From Actinomycetota bacterium (GTDB lineage Bacteria > Actinomycetota > Acidimicrobiia > Acidimicrobiales > RAAP-2): 64,000 nt of DNA. Shown here piece after piece: positions 8,013-16,896 of this stretch (position 1 is the first letter of the stretch; each line of letters begins with the position of its first letter). The stretch lies in NCBI GenBank assembly GCA_009699875.1, contig WLNI01000003.1:106761-170760 (forward strand), read 5' to 3'. A program made the position numbers and the translations under genes. The notes below the pieces were generated by a model. The model did not search any database. It saw only the letters and a list, made by a program, of their open reading frames with translations, and was not told the DNA's origin.

Positions 8013-9302
8013 ATGCCATCTGTTTCTGAGGACTTAACAGCCCGAGGCCTGATCAATCAGATCACCGACGACGCACTGCTTGAGCTCTTGGACGCCGGAG
8101 GGGTCACGCTCTATGCCGGGTTCGACCCGACCGCCGCGAGTCTCCACGTTGGGCACCTTTTACAGCTCTGTACCTTGCGGCGCCTGCAACTTGGAGGCAA
8201 TCGACCGATTGCACTCGCCGGTGGCGGGACGGGAATGATTGGTGATCCCGGCGGGAAGTCCTCAGAGCGACCGCTGCTCAGCAAAGAAGAGATTGCCTCG
8301 AATGTGATGGCGATCGGAGAACAGATGAAGCGCTTCCTCGATTTTGATGCGCCAAGTGGGGCAAACCAGGCGCTGTTGTTAGACAACGCGGCATGGCTCT
8401 GCGACCTGACTCTTCTGGAGTTCTTGAGAGACATCGGGAAACACTTCACGGTGAATCAGATGGTGGCGAAAGAGTCCGTTCGCTCTCGTCTTGAGCGCCC
8501 CGACCAGGGAATCTCGTATACCGAGTTCTCCTACATGCTGCTCCAGGCCTATGACTTTGCTCAACTCAATATCGATCACGGCTGTACGGTGCAGATCGGT
8601 GGATCTGATCAGTGGGGCAACATCACGATGGGAATCGATCTTGTCGCCAAACGCACGGGCGAGCAGGCCTACGGCTTGACCACGCCGCTGGCCACCAAGG
8701 CTGACGGCACCAAGTTCGGCAAATCTGAAGCTGGGAATGAGCGGGTCTGGCTGGATGCGAATCGAACGAGCCCCTACGCCCTCTACCAATTCTTCCTCGG
8801 CGTCGAAGACGCCATGGTCGACACGTATTTGCGATTCTTTACCTTTTTGTCGCTCGAAGAGATTGACGCGCTCAAGGTCTCGACGAATGATCAGCCAGAG
8901 AAGCGTGAGGCCCAGCGGGCATTAGCCGCAGCAATGATCGATCTGATTCACGGACCAGGTGCTCGAGAGCGAGCCGAGGAAGCATCGAGTGCACTTTTTC
9001 GCGGCAGCGTCGCGTCGCTCGATGAAGCGACGCTACGAGACGTAGTCGCTGACGTTCCGACGTCATCGCTGGAGCGATCGGATCTCGACGCATCGCCACT
9101 GCTCGTCGATGTGCTCAGTGAGATTGGGTTAGTGAAATCAAAATCAGAGGCTCGACGGGCCATCGAACAAGGTGGCGTCTTCGTCAACGACGTACTCAGC
9201 GAAGGTGTTGACGCCACAGTGAGTGGGAACGACCTCTTGTTTGGTGAGTTTGTTGTCGTGAGGCGGGGGAAGCGCTCGTATCACGTGATCTGTGTGTCGT
9301 GA
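8013..9302 (+). CDS. tyrS: Tyrosyl-tRNA synthetase
   Basis: TyrS charges tRNA-Tyr with tyrosine. It is a class I enzyme with AGFDPTAASLHVGHL (HIGH-type motif), GDPGGKSSERPLL, QIGGSDQWGNI and the KMSKS equivalent KFGKS. A C-terminal S4 RNA-binding domain follows (SKSEARRAIEQGGVFVNDV). From ATG 8013 it has 429 residues and begins MPSVSEDLTARGLINQ, the normal N-terminus for the family; in-frame GTG 7983 and ATG 7989 would add an unusual leader. It overlaps the lipoprotein gene by 4 bases. The 152-base gap upstream shows no T-box pattern that I recognise. Confidence 0.95.
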   Translation: MPSVSEDLTARGLINQITDDALLELLDAGGVTLYAGFDPTAASLHVGHLLQLCTLRRLQLGGNRPIALAGGGTGMIGDPGGKSSERPLLSKEEIASNVMAIGEQMKRFLDFDAPSGANQALLLDNAAWLCDLTLLEFLRDIGKHFTVNQMVAKESVRSRLERPDQGISYTEFSYMLLQAYDFAQLNIDHGCTVQIGGSDQWGNITMGIDLVAKRTGEQAYGLTTPLATKADGTKFGKSEAGNERVWLDANRTSPYALYQFFLGVEDAMVDTYLRFFTFLSLEEIDALKVSTNDQPEKREAQRALAAAMIDLIHGPGARERAEEASSALFRGSVASLDEATLRDVVADVPTSSLERSDLDASPLLVDVLSEIGLVKSKSEARRAIEQGGVFVNDVLSEGVDATVSGNDLLFGEFVVVRRGKRSYHVICVS

Positions 9303-9790
9303 GGAACGCAGTGCTCGGTCTTGTCCTTGTGGCAGGGATACTCTTCACAGGATGCTCAGGGCAAGACGGCCAAGGCTCCCCGCAGTCACAAATGAACGCC
9401 TGGGTTAATGGAACTGGCTTTGGCCCAGCGCTTGGAACCCTTGAGAACGATGTGAAACGCTCAACGGAGATCCTTACGAGTGGAGGGACCATCAATGAAG
9501 CACACACGGTCTGTGCGGTGCTCTTGCTCGACGTGCAACGAGCGAATGGGAATCTTCCAACGCCCGACGAGCTTTCGACCCAACTTCTTTCTGATGCCTA
9601 TGCCTCCCTCGGAAAAGCAGCGCACGACTGCTACAGCGCAGTGGGGAACCCCACAAAGATGGCGTCCTATTCCAGCAACAAGAATCAGGGACTTTCCTTG
9701 CTGAGCCAAGCCCAAGCCAAGATCTCGTCGGTGCTTGGAGCTTCGTTTTCGACGACCACGACGATCGACAACGGATCGACCGCACAGTGA
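9299..9790 (+). CDS. Small predicted lipoprotein, function unknown
   Basis: A 163-residue protein not recognised as a named family. The N-terminus is a lipoprotein signal peptide: AVLGLVLVAGILFTGC with a lipobox ending in Cys at about 20. The mature part is hydrophilic and helical, with one further Cys pair (TVCAVLLL and AHDCYSAV) and a Ser/Thr-rich end. The GTG start overlaps the tyrS stop and the stop overlaps the next GTG, so it is translated as part of a tyrS operon. The role is unknown. Confidence 0.75.
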   Translation: MRNAVLGLVLVAGILFTGCSGQDGQGSPQSQMNAWVNGTGFGPALGTLENDVKRSTEILTSGGTINEAHTVCAVLLLDVQRANGNLPTPDELSTQLLSDAYASLGKAAHDCYSAVGNPTKMASYSSNKNQGLSLLSQAQAKISSVLGASFSTTTTIDNGSTAQ

Positions 9791-10338
9791 CGCTGCCCGA
9801 GAGTGATGACGCAATGATTCGCCGAGTGCTCTGGTCGCTACCTACAGGACTCTACGTCCTTGGCAGCGTTGTCGACGAGGTACAGGGACCCTGGAATCTC
9901 ATGACCATCAACCTGGTCACCCAGGTGGCGACGACTCCTCGCATCCTCGGCGTGAGCCTCGAGAGCGACTCTCGAAGTCTTGAGTACGTGAGACATTCAG
10001 GAAAAGCAGCGCTTTCGATTCTTGCTCGAGAAGATAGAGCGGTGGTGAGAAGGTTTGTCAAAGCAGTAGAAGACGTTGAGATAGACACGGAGGGTCGACC
10101 AACACGACTCTCAGGGGTCGAGGTGGAACTCACGCCTCTTGGAGTCCCAGTGCTTTCCCAGGCCGTCGCATGGTTGGATCTCAAGGTCGTGACATCTACT
10201 GAGTTCGAAAGTCACACAATGGTCTTTCTGGCTGTTGCGGGGGCGCGAGCGATACCTGAGTTGCTGGAGGGATCGGCTTCCGAGCGCTCGGTTGAAATTT
10301 TGCGGATGGAAGATACTCGGATGAACTACGGGGGCTAA
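9787..10338 (+). CDS. Flavin reductase-like FMN-binding protein
   Basis: A 183-residue protein with the pattern of the flavin reductase-like split-barrel family: LPTGLYVLGS, GPWNLMTINLVTQVATTPRILGVSLE, and a SGVEVELTPLGVPVLSQAVAWLDLKV core typical of this fold. Members bind FMN and reduce flavin with NAD(P)H, often for a partner oxygenase, but no partner is present here. GTG start; 4-base overlap with the lipoprotein gene. The specific substrate is unknown. Confidence 0.75.
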   Translation: MTLPESDDAMIRRVLWSLPTGLYVLGSVVDEVQGPWNLMTINLVTQVATTPRILGVSLESDSRSLEYVRHSGKAALSILAREDRAVVRRFVKAVEDVEIDTEGRPTRLSGVEVELTPLGVPVLSQAVAWLDLKVVTSTEFESHTMVFLAVAGARAIPELLEGSASERSVEILRMEDTRMNYGG

Positions 10339-10354
10339 GAAGTCCCTTCGACGC

Positions 10355-10573
10355 TCATGTGGGCCGCAGGTCAATACGCAAGGTCAAAATGCCATCATTG
10401 AGTTCTGCCTGGGCGTCAGCCAACATCGCGTAGTCCATGAAGTCAATTTGGGCTCGGCGCATAAACGCTTGGCGATCGGGACCCTCGATCGGGGGGACTC
10501 CTCGCTCCTTGACCGCCCTGGCTCGCTCGGCAAATCGGGTAATCATGGCCGCTGGATCAAATTCCTCAGACAT
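10355..10573 (-). CDS. Small acidic protein, function unknown
   Basis: A 72-residue protein (begins MSEEFDPAAMITRFAERA). Its reality is supported by an excellent AGGAGG ribosome-binding site six bases before the ATG (minus strand, 10580-10585). It has an amphipathic N-terminal helix (FAERARAVKERG), then QAFMRRAQIDFMDYAMLADA, and ends in a short strand (GILTLRIDLRP). No transmembrane segment or signal peptide. I do not recognise the family. Confidence 0.7.
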   Translation of the reverse strand: MSEEFDPAAMITRFAERARAVKERGVPPIEGPDRQAFMRRAQIDFMDYAMLADAQAELNDGILTLRIDLRPT

Positions 10574-10792
10574 AAGGCACCTCCTAAGCGGGATGGTAGT
10601 CGGCGAGCGTGCGACTCGAACTCAGGCCCCGAACAAGTAGAGTGGTCTTGAGCAATAGGGGAGTTGGCGTGTCCTCTTCGGAGGGCACTTGGCCAAGCGT
10701 TGCGCCAGAGCAAACGTGGTTCAGCGCCATCGGAGCAAGGCAGTGGCGCACCGCCTCCCGCACGGGGTAGTTGTCAGCAGTTAGGAGTAGTC

Positions 10793-11008
10793 GTGAAAAA
10801 AGGTCGACATCGCCGCTTTGAAGAAGCACGGAGTTTGAAGCGCTCGTTCGGAGAAGAAGCAAAGACGTGTGTCGAATGCGGAGCAGAACCTGAAGACATT
10901 CACGCGTCGTGGTGCTTGGCCGAAGAAGACGACTACGACCGCATCCTTGGCACGAACCTCAAGACGACGTCAGACGAGCACGACCCTCTTGACGACGAGC
11001 GGGTCTAG
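10793..11008 (+). CDS. Small putative zinc-ribbon-like protein
   Basis: A 71-residue protein starting at GTG 10793 with TTAGGAG just upstream (10781-10787). The reading frame is open farther upstream, but that part looks non-coding. The N-terminus is basic (KKGRHRRFEEARSLKRS). A Cys-His cluster, CVECGAEPEDIHASWC, looks able to hold one zinc ion. The C-terminal third is very acidic. The stop overlaps the end of the convergent gene at 11005 by 4 bases. Function unknown; nucleic-acid binding is a guess from the basic half. Confidence 0.6.
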   Translation: MKKGRHRRFEEARSLKRSFGEEAKTCVECGAEPEDIHASWCLAEEDDYDRILGTNLKTTSDEHDPLDDERV

Positions 11009-11787
11009 GTCGTTTTCTCTTTTTTCCTCATGACCGGGTGAGCAAGCGGGACACCAATCTTTGTTCGCTCTGCCCGCTCATTGACAAAGGCCAAGAGTTT
11101 TGAGTAGTTCCGCTTCCCAACCATCTCGATAAGTTCGTCCTTCATTGAGTCGACGACTCGAGAACTTCCTATAAAGGCTTCGGGTGCTTCGGTGCACCAC
11201 CAGTGAAACTCAGCGCCACCTTCTCCCCAGTGGCGACGCTCCCATTGGCCGATCGAGGTGGTGACGTGATCGTTGTCGTTTTCCTCGTCCTCGCGTCGCA
11301 GTGGTAACTGCCAGCAGACTTCTGGCTTCCAACCGACGTAGCTTTCTCCATGGTTCGCAGCGGCAACGTGAAACGCACAGCCAGGCCCACCGCTAAATCC
11401 GGGTCGATTCAGAAAAATACACGCATCATCTTGGAGGACCGTGACGAGGTCACCGTCCTCGTTCTTTTCGATGATGTTCTTTGGCGCCACGCTTTTGAAC
11501 TGCCATTCTTCATCGGTTAAGAGTTTTGCTTTCTCTTTCACTTTCTTGGCGTCAGCTTTGTCGACCAAGTGAGCCCCGTAGCTGCAACATCCCTGGACGA
11601 GCTCGGGGGCTGGCCCCGTGAGGACCCCTTGGCAGCCATTGCCAAAGATGCACTCCCAGTTGCTTTCGAGAAATGTCAGGTCAAAGCGCCAGGTCCGCTC
11701 TTCCTTCTCGTCTTCAAAGCTGACCCATTCATGCGCGTCTTTCGGTGATTTAGCCACGGAGCGAACGCTAGCAATGTCACAGAGCAC
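11005..11787 (-). CDS. Cysteine-rich cytoplasmic protein, function unknown
   Basis: A 260-residue protein without signal peptide. It carries spaced Cys residues that could bind a metal or Fe-S cluster: CIFGNGC, then GCCSYGAHL, ACIFL, GPGCAFHVAA and VCWQLPLRR. The arrangement recalls YkgJ/DUF3109-type metal-cluster proteins, but I cannot confirm membership. The middle is charged (KADAKKVKEKAK) and aromatic-rich farther on (WERRHWGEGGAEFHWWC). GTG start. It is divergent from the NfuA-like gene, 25 bases apart, which fits an Fe-S link. Confidence 0.6.
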   Translation of the reverse strand: MLCDIASVRSVAKSPKDAHEWVSFEDEKEERTWRFDLTFLESNWECIFGNGCQGVLTGPAPELVQGCCSYGAHLVDKADAKKVKEKAKLLTDEEWQFKSVAPKNIIEKNEDGDLVTVLQDDACIFLNRPGFSGGPGCAFHVAAANHGESYVGWKPEVCWQLPLRREDEENDNDHVTTSIGQWERRHWGEGGAEFHWWCTEAPEAFIGSSRVVDSMKDELIEMVGKRNYSKLLAFVNERAERTKIGVPLAHPVMRKKEKTT

Positions 11788-11800
11788 TGTGGTTGACCCA

Positions 11801-11806
11801 TAGACT
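11801..11806 (+). promoter_or_regulatory. Candidate -10 element (TAGACT) of the NfuA-like gene
   Basis: TAGACT ends 6 bases before the ATG at 11813, and there is no purine-rich ribosome-binding site in between (GTTGCT). This fits leaderless transcription. Confidence 0.45.
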
Positions 11807-11812
11807 GTTGCT

Positions 11813-12472
11813 ATGACTCAAACCACCGAACAGACCGTTGACGATCTCGTCGTCACTTTGACCGACGAAGCCCGGGGGATTGTGGCCGACGCACTGGCCC
11901 AAGAGCCCAATGCCGAAGAACTCGGTCTCTGGCTTGAGGTGCGAGGGGTGGAGGCTGGAAAGTTTGCCTACGACCTGTACTTCCAAGCGGTCAATGACGC
12001 CGATGACGCCGACGTGACCTACGTCGTCGAAAACGTTGCAGTGGTGATTCCAGCAAACAGCGTCGACGATCTTCGTGGCTCTCGCCTTGAGTGGTCGAGC
12101 GATGGTGATGGGGGACTTGTCATGGTGAACCCCAACACGCCCTCGTTGGCCCAAGTAGCACCTGGCCTCCCTGAAGACGTCCTCGCACAAGGGCTTGAAG
12201 GACCGCTGGCGCAAGAAGTCATTGCGGTGTTGGAGCGAGACGTGAACCCTTCGATTGCGAGCCACGGTGGTCGTGCCGATCTCGTGGCAATGGATGAAAA
12301 CGAAGCGGTGGTCTACCTTGCTCTTTCTGGAGGCTGCCAAGGGTGTGCGATGTCTCGTATGACCTTGACCCAAGGAATTGAGGTCACCTTGCGGGATCAA
12401 GTTCCACAATTAACTGCCATCGTGGACGTGACGGACCACGCAGTAGGAGAAAATCCCTTCTATTCGAACTAA
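11813..12472 (+). CDS. NfuA-like Fe-S cluster scaffold/carrier
   Basis: A 219-residue protein with two parts. Residues 1-110 resemble an A-type (HesB/IscA) domain but lack its conserved cysteines. The C-terminal part, from about 135, is a NifU-like domain with VIAVLERDVNPSIASHGGRADLV and the cluster-binding CxxC in GGCQGCAMS. This arrangement is that of NfuA, which carries 4Fe-4S clusters to target enzymes. The Fe-S or Cys-rich gene next door is divergent. A member of this family is expected to act in the cytoplasm with the SUF system, which is not in the window. Confidence 0.82.
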   Translation: MTQTTEQTVDDLVVTLTDEARGIVADALAQEPNAEELGLWLEVRGVEAGKFAYDLYFQAVNDADDADVTYVVENVAVVIPANSVDDLRGSRLEWSSDGDGGLVMVNPNTPSLAQVAPGLPEDVLAQGLEGPLAQEVIAVLERDVNPSIASHGGRADLVAMDENEAVVYLALSGGCQGCAMSRMTLTQGIEVTLRDQVPQLTAIVDVTDHAVGENPFYSN

Positions 12473-12510
12473 TTTGGCGAAACAAGCCGAGGCCCCACCC
12501 GGCCAACGCG

Positions 12511-12516
12511 TAGGCT
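12511..12516 (+). promoter_or_regulatory. Candidate -10 element (TAGGCT) of the aro operon
   Basis: TAGGCT ends 7 bases before the aroC ATG at 12524. The intervening AGAGAGC is a weak ribosome-binding site at most. It is the only evident promoter for aroC-K-B-Q-pepQ-efp-nusB. Confidence 0.4.
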
Positions 12517-12523
12517 AGAGAGC

Positions 12524-13717
12524 ATGCTGCGCTTCTTGACTGCTGGTGAATCTCATGGTCAAGCCCTTGTCGTGATCCTCGAGGGCTTGCCTGCTGGCAT
12601 CCGTGTCACCGAGAAACAGATCCAAGATGAACTCGCGCGCCGTCGACTGGGTTTTGGGAGAGGACCTCGAATGAGATTCGAGGCTGACGACATCACCCTG
12701 GTTGCTGGTATCCGTCACGGAAGAACCCTGGGCTCACCCGTCGCCATTGAGATTCGAAACTCAGAGTGGCCAAAATGGACCGAAGAGATGTCTCCTCATC
12801 CTGGTGCTCCTTCATCAGTGTTGTCGACTCCTCGACCGGGGCATGCAGATTTAGTGGGCATGCAGAAATACGGATTCGATGACGCCCGTGACGTGCTTGA
12901 GCGAGCATCTGCTCGAGAGACCGCAGCACGCGTCACCGCAGGAGCCTTGGCCAAGATCCTGCTCGCAGAGATTGGAACAGAGATCCTGAGTCACACCGTT
13001 CAGCTCGGCGACCAGCGTGTTGAAAGCGACGTGCGTCCCGGTCCCGGCGACATCGAAGGTATTGACGAGAATGAGGTGCGCTGTTTTGACCTTGACGCCT
13101 CGGCCCGCATGATCAGCGCGATTAAAGCTGCGGCAAAGGCGGGCGACTCCCTTGGAGGCGTCACCGAAGTACTTGGATTCGGCGTGCCGGTCGGGTTGGG
13201 GAGTCACGTGCACTGGGACCGAAAGATTGACGGTCTCTTCGCCCAAGCGATTTTGAGCATTCAAGCAGTCAAGGGCGTCGAGTTGGGGTCTGGCTTCGAA
13301 CAGGCTGGCCAGCCCGGTTCGAAGGCTCACGACGCCATCTCGTACCAAGAAGATGGTGACCAGAGCACGGGTGGGTTTCATCGAGAGACGGCCCGCGCTG
13401 GTGGGGTTGAAGGTGGAATGACGACCGGCGGGCTGTTAGCGATCCGGGCCGCGATGAAGCCGCTGGCCACTCTGAATCGTCCGGTCTTGGAGACCGTCGA
13501 CGTTGCCACAAAAGAGTCAACGGTGTCGTTCAAAGAGCGAACTGACGTGACCGCAGTTCCCGCCATGGGCGTGGTGGCTGAGTCGATGGTCGCCCTGGTG
13601 CTGGCTAATGAGGCCCTTCGAAAGTTCGGTGGTGATTCAGTGGCTGAGTTCGTGCGGAATCACCAAGGATTTATCGAGCACTTAGGCGAGACGCCTTCTG
13701 CTGCTCCGGGCGCGTGA
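12524..13717 (+). CDS. aroC: Chorismate synthase
   Basis: AroC makes chorismate from EPSP using reduced FMN, the last shikimate-pathway step. The 397-residue protein starts MLRFLTAGESHGQALV (AGESHG signature), has RPGHADLVGMQKYGFDDARDVLERASARETAARV, and ends with GGVEGGMTTGG and RTDVTAVPAMGVVAE. The length is normal. First gene of a tightly overlapping aro operon; GTGA overlap with aroK. Its product also feeds the menaquinone genes to the left. Confidence 0.96.
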   Translation: MLRFLTAGESHGQALVVILEGLPAGIRVTEKQIQDELARRRLGFGRGPRMRFEADDITLVAGIRHGRTLGSPVAIEIRNSEWPKWTEEMSPHPGAPSSVLSTPRPGHADLVGMQKYGFDDARDVLERASARETAARVTAGALAKILLAEIGTEILSHTVQLGDQRVESDVRPGPGDIEGIDENEVRCFDLDASARMISAIKAAAKAGDSLGGVTEVLGFGVPVGLGSHVHWDRKIDGLFAQAILSIQAVKGVELGSGFEQAGQPGSKAHDAISYQEDGDQSTGGFHRETARAGGVEGGMTTGGLLAIRAAMKPLATLNRPVLETVDVATKESTVSFKERTDVTAVPAMGVVAESMVALVLANEALRKFGGDSVAEFVRNHQGFIEHLGETPSAAPGA

Positions 13718-14238
13718 GTGCGTCGAGTTCGCTTGTTTTGGTTGGCCTGATGGGTGCAGGAAAGTCGTCAGTGGCCGCTGAACTGGCGAACAAGGCGTCC
13801 CTTCGACACCTCGATACCGATCGCATGATCGAAGCCTCAACGGGGGCGAGTGTTGCCGATCTCTTCGCTGCAGAAGGCGAAGAAGCATTTCGCTCTCTTG
13901 AGTTTGTTGCCCTCAAAGAGGCGCTCGCGTCGAAGGAGCGAGTCGTGATTTCGACCGGAGGTGGCATTGTGACGCACGATGACGCACGCTTGCTCCTCGA
14001 AGAGCATGCCCCCGTCGTCTTTTTGGATGTATCGGTACCAGTCGCCCTTGAGCGAATCGGTGAGAACGCGCACGAGCGACCGCTGCTCGGCGAGGACCCC
14101 TTCTTTTCACTCACCGTGCTTGATCGCCATCGACGTCTCTTCTATGAGCGCGTGGCCGATCTGACGATGAACGTGGACGAAAAGAGTGTCGAGGAGATAG
14201 CCGACCAGATCCTTGAACGAGTCGGCAGCTCATCATGA
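13714..14238 (+). CDS. aroK: Shikimate kinase
   Basis: AroK phosphorylates shikimate with ATP. The 174-residue protein has the Walker A loop GLMGAGKSSVA at about residues 11-21, DTDRMIE with the shikimate-binding Asp, FRSLE with Arg for substrate, the Walker B-like STGGGIV and the lid segment with RPLLG. The GTG start overlaps aroC, the stop overlaps aroB. Confidence 0.95.
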   Translation: MSASSSLVLVGLMGAGKSSVAAELANKASLRHLDTDRMIEASTGASVADLFAAEGEEAFRSLEFVALKEALASKERVVISTGGGIVTHDDARLLLEEHAPVVFLDVSVPVALERIGENAHERPLLGEDPFFSLTVLDRHRRLFYERVADLTMNVDEKSVEEIADQILERVGSSS

Positions 14239-15314
14239 ACACCGTCACTGTCGAAGTCATGCCACGCCCTTACAAGGTCGAGATTGGGGAGGGTGCTCGT
14301 CGAGATCTTGGCGCAATGGTGAAGAAGGAATCGCCGAAGGCGCAGCTGGCTGTCGTGGTGACCCAGGCATCGCTCATTGATCTTGGGGTACTGCGCGATA
14401 TCGACCCAGGCATCACGTGTGAAGTGCTCACCATCGGAGAGGGTGAAGACGCGAAGTCCTTGGCGACCATCGAAGCGTTGTCACGTTCGTTCGTTCAGAT
14501 GGGACTCAGTCGCCACGACATCATCATCGGGGTTGGGGGAGGCTTGGTCAGCGACGTTGCTGGCTTCGCAGCTGCGACGTTCCATCGAGGCGTTGATTAC
14601 CTCAGCGTCTCAACCACCCTGCTCGGCCAGATTGATGCTGCGATTGGTGGAAAGACGGGAGTCAATCTTCCCGAAGGTAAGAACTTAATCGGAGCCTTTT
14701 CGCAGCCCGTCGGTGTGATCGCTGACACTGAACTCCTGGCCACGTTGCCTGAGAGGGAGTGGGCGTGCGGTCGAGGCGAGATGGCGAAGTATGCCTTTCT
14801 TGGCCGAGGAACTCCCTCGCTCGAGATTCTCTCCTTAGACCTCGACGACCAAGTTGAGCGCTGTGTCGCCATTAAGGCAGCGGTGGTTGCTGTCGATGAA
14901 CGCGAAGCGGGTGCACGGATGACGCTGAATTATGGACATACCTTGGCGCATGCCCTCGAGGCGGTTGGGCTCGCGGAACGAGCCCAAGGTCTTGCCACCA
15001 CCACGAGTGCGCTCGTTCATGGTGAAGCGGTCGCCATTGGCTTGGTCTTTGCATCTGAACTGGCTCATCGACTCGGTCGCATCGATCAAGAGCGGGTGGC
15101 ACTCCACCATCAACTCATCGAAGGCTTTGGACTTCGTGGATCCTTGCCGCCAGGCCTCTCCGCTGAAGAACTGGTCGCCACCATGGCAAGAGACAAGAAG
15201 GCCCACCATGATTTGACCTTTGTTCTTGATGGCCCGAACGGGGTGGAGCCAGTCTCCGGGCTTGATCCTGGCGTGGTCCTCGCTACGCTGAAGGAGATGG
15301 GAGCAAACGCATGA
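14235..15314 (+). CDS. aroB: 3-dehydroquinate synthase
   Basis: AroB converts DAHP to 3-dehydroquinate with NAD+ and a metal ion. The 359-residue protein has GGGLVSDVAGFAAATFHRG, LLGQIDAAIGGKTGVN and NLIGAFSQP, all standard AroB blocks. Metal-site residues follow: Glu in GRGEMAKY, His in LNYGHTLAHALE and His in LVHGEAVAIG. ATGA overlaps at both ends show translational coupling in the operon. DAHP synthase, aroE and aroA are not present here. Confidence 0.96.
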   Translation: MNTVTVEVMPRPYKVEIGEGARRDLGAMVKKESPKAQLAVVVTQASLIDLGVLRDIDPGITCEVLTIGEGEDAKSLATIEALSRSFVQMGLSRHDIIIGVGGGLVSDVAGFAAATFHRGVDYLSVSTTLLGQIDAAIGGKTGVNLPEGKNLIGAFSQPVGVIADTELLATLPEREWACGRGEMAKYAFLGRGTPSLEILSLDLDDQVERCVAIKAAVVAVDEREAGARMTLNYGHTLAHALEAVGLAERAQGLATTTSALVHGEAVAIGLVFASELAHRLGRIDQERVALHHQLIEGFGLRGSLPPGLSAEELVATMARDKKAHHDLTFVLDGPNGVEPVSGLDPGVVLATLKEMGANA

Positions 15315-15763
15315 GTGAATCAGCAACTGAGATTTTGTTGCTTTCTGGGCCCAATCTGAACCTCTTGGGTGCGAGGGAGCCAGAGATCTACGGCACCGAG
15401 ACTCTTGAGAACCACGTCGAAACAGCGAAGAACGCTGCGGCACGACACGGGCTGAGCCTCCATCATGAACAGTCCAATCATGAAGGTGAGCTGATTGAAT
15501 TTATTCATCAAGCCACCGGCAAGTCGGCGGCCATCGTGATTAATGCTGGTGCACTGACACATACGTCCTGGGCCATTCATGATGCGCTGAAATCATTTTC
15601 TGGCCCCGTGATCGAGGTTCATCTTTCCAACCCAGGGGCCCGGGAGGAGTTTCGTCACCTTTCGGTCATCGCTCCCGTCGCCGATGGCACGATTTCAGGA
15701 TTCGGAAATCTTGGGTACGAACTCGCCATCGAGGCAGTGGCGTCATTGCTTGGTCGCTCATGA
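15311..15763 (+). CDS. aroQ: 3-dehydroquinate dehydratase, type II
   Basis: AroQ removes water from 3-dehydroquinate. The 150-residue protein is the type II (dodecameric) form: LLSGPNLNLLGAREPEIYG with the catalytic-loop Arg and Tyr, INAGALTHTSWAI, the catalytic His region EVHLSNPGAREEFR and DGTISGFGNLGYELAIEA. The length is typical. Overlaps both neighbours by 4 bases. Confidence 0.96.
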   Translation: MSESATEILLLSGPNLNLLGAREPEIYGTETLENHVETAKNAAARHGLSLHHEQSNHEGELIEFIHQATGKSAAIVINAGALTHTSWAIHDALKSFSGPVIEVHLSNPGAREEFRHLSVIAPVADGTISGFGNLGYELAIEAVASLLGRS

Positions 15764-16896
15764 GCGAGCTCGCTGATCTCCTAGCCACAATGCACCCGCT
15801 CGACGTGCGTGGAAGAATTGAACGCCTTCGAGCGCTGTTTGCGACCAACGACATCGATGCGCTGGTCGTCATGAATCTGACGAATGTTCGCTACCTCACT
15901 GGCTTCACGGGATCAGCTGGCGTGGTCATCGTGACCCCCGAGACGGTGCTGTTGAGCACCGACGGAAGGTATCGCACGCAGTCACAAGAGCAGGTCAACG
16001 CGGCGGGGGTTTCGGATCTCATTGAGATCGTCATTGGCGGCATGGATGAACAGCGAAAAGCGCTTGATGGCGTGCTGATCAACTGCGCAAATATCGGCCT
16101 TGAAGCCGATGAGGTGACCTGGGCCCAATCGACGGCGTGGGAAAAGCGCCTAGCTCGAGAACTCGTTCCTACGTCCGGGGTGGTTGAAGGACTTCGAGAA
16201 GTCAAAGATCCTGGAGAGATTGATCGAATGCGCTATGCCGCCGACATCGCCGACAAGGCGCTTGGTGACGTCTTGCCATTGATGAGTGGCACGGGGACGA
16301 CTCCGATCAGTGAGTCAAACTTTGCCCTCGCCTTGGACTCGGCGATGCGCGGCCGAGGAGCTGAGTCGGTGGCGTTCGAAACCATCGTGGCAGCGGGGGA
16401 GAACTCAGCGAAACCTCATCACCATCCCACCGAGCGCATCATCGAGGTCGGCGACCCTGTCGTCGTCGATTTTGGGGCAACGTTTGAGGGCTATCGCTCG
16501 GACATGACACGAACATTCGTCGTTGGTGGTCAACCCACTGGAAAATTGAAAGAGATCTTCGATCTCGTTACGCGTGCGCAGTCGTCTGGCGTGAACGCGG
16601 TGCTTCCTGGTGTTCAGGCGAGCGACATTGATGGGGTCTGTCGAGGAGTCATCGAACAAGGTGGCATGGCGGAGTACTTTGAACACTCAACGGGACACGG
16701 TGTGGGGCTCGATATCCATGAGATGCCCTGGGTCGCAGCGCAAGGAACGGCGACATTGGCCCCGGGCGTGGTCGTGACCGTCGAGCCAGGCGTGTACGTT
16801 GCGGGAGTCGGTGGTGTCAGAATTGAAGACACGCTAGTGGTGACCGACGGCATTGCTGAGCCCCTGACAAGATTTACAAAGGATGTTGTTGCCTAA
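15760..16896 (+). CDS. pepQ: Xaa-Pro aminopeptidase/dipeptidase (M24 family)
   Basis: A 378-residue cytoplasmic metallopeptidase that cleaves X-Pro peptides. The N-terminal creatinase-like domain (NVRYLTGFTGSAGVV) is followed by the M24 catalytic domain. All five metal ligands can be seen: two Asp in VVDFGATFEGYRSDMTRTF, His in STGHGVGLDIHE, Glu in VTVEPGVYV and Glu in GVRIEDTLVV. An aroQ-pepQ-efp order is common in Gram-positives. The exact substrate preference cannot be read from sequence. Confidence 0.88.
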   Translation: MSELADLLATMHPLDVRGRIERLRALFATNDIDALVVMNLTNVRYLTGFTGSAGVVIVTPETVLLSTDGRYRTQSQEQVNAAGVSDLIEIVIGGMDEQRKALDGVLINCANIGLEADEVTWAQSTAWEKRLARELVPTSGVVEGLREVKDPGEIDRMRYAADIADKALGDVLPLMSGTGTTPISESNFALALDSAMRGRGAESVAFETIVAAGENSAKPHHHPTERIIEVGDPVVVDFGATFEGYRSDMTRTFVVGGQPTGKLKEIFDLVTRAQSSGVNAVLPGVQASDIDGVCRGVIEQGGMAEYFEHSTGHGVGLDIHEMPWVAAQGTATLAPGVVVTVEPGVYVAGVGGVRIEDTLVVTDGIAEPLTRFTKDVVA

